Shown one piece after another: positions 5,602 to 5,621 of a stretch of DNA of 5,621 bases. The notes beneath the pieces were generated by a model that had not been told where the DNA came from, did not search any database, and was given only the letters and a program-made list of their open reading frames with translations. A program made the position numbers and the translations under genes. Each line of letters starts with the position of its first letter. The stretch's first letter is position 1. Origin of the DNA: Spirochaetia bacterium (GTDB taxonomy: Bacteria > Spirochaetota > Spirochaetia > Treponematales > Breznakiellaceae); the NCBI GenBank assembly GCA_025997495.1, contig BNUR01000165.1:1-5621 (forward strand). Reading direction: 5' to 3'.

Positions 5602-5621
5602 ATGGGGTTAAAAATGAGCGA
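5602..5621 (+). CDS. Start of a truncated ORF, probable transposase
   Basis: Only MGLKMS and a partial codon are visible before the window ends. The ATG is preceded by GGAGG at 5592-5596 with five-base spacing; an internal ATG at 5614 is too far from it to be the preferred start. Identification as a transposase comes from the IS-like repeats just upstream, not from the peptide itself. Confidence 0.5.

Larger units (their letters stand above)
5515..5621 (+). mobile_element. Probable left end of an insertion sequence, cut by the window edge
   Basis: The evidence is the pair of subterminal direct repeats, a following ORF with a strong ribosome binding site starting less than 100 bases inside, and a hairpin over that site. 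The outer boundary is uncertain; 5515 is chosen because the repeat has TGTACCCC there, but the matching GCCTCAT prefix leaves open an edge at 5501. The family cannot be fixed because the transposase is not visible beyond a few codons. IS21 or an integrase-type ISNCY group is my best guess. Confidence 0.5.

Overview
The window looks like a piece of a spirochaete chromosome, most likely a free-living or gut-associated Treponema. This rests on the HtpG sequence style, the small exported protein typical of treponemes and the abundant periodic inverted repeats between genes. No 16S or other marker is present, so the genus is an inference of moderate confidence. It holds four complete genes and the first few codons of a fifth.

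Layout, left to right. A 28-bp-arm inverted repeat (23-100) and a smaller self-complementary block (125-171) lie downstream of htpG. htpG (250-2181, minus strand) is an intact Hsp90-family chaperone gene and the most GC-rich part of the window. The gap between htpG and the next gene (2182-2501) holds no gene. It contains a second large imperfect inverted repeat carrying an apparent palindromic insert, a polypurine tract, a 10-bp tandem repeat and, abutting the next start codon, a 33-bp near-perfect palindrome that overlaps a plausible promoter. An intact AAA ATPase of the DUF4143 type follows (2502-3737, plus strand). It converges on a minus-strand pair: a secreted or membrane-anchored serine beta-lactamase-like hydrolase (3819-4907) preceded by a small signal-peptide protein with beta-barrel-like character (4904-5383). 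The two overlap by ATGA and are almost certainly co-transcribed and translationally coupled. The right edge enters what looks like an insertion sequence: two subterminal direct repeats, a hairpin over a strong ribosome binding site, and the start of an outward-reading ORF cut by the window end.

Base composition changes along the window. Hand counts of single 60-base rows give 43/60 G+C inside htpG (1681-1740), 29/60 inside the ATPase gene (3121-3180) and 20/60 inside the hydrolase gene (4261-4320). The AT-rich two-gene exported unit next to the IS end therefore reads as an accessory insert beside a core housekeeping gene. I see no established multi-gene defence or mobile system. The points most worth following are the palindrome/promoter/leaderless start of the ATPase gene, the exported hydrolase plus partner pair, and the SD-masking hairpin at the IS end.
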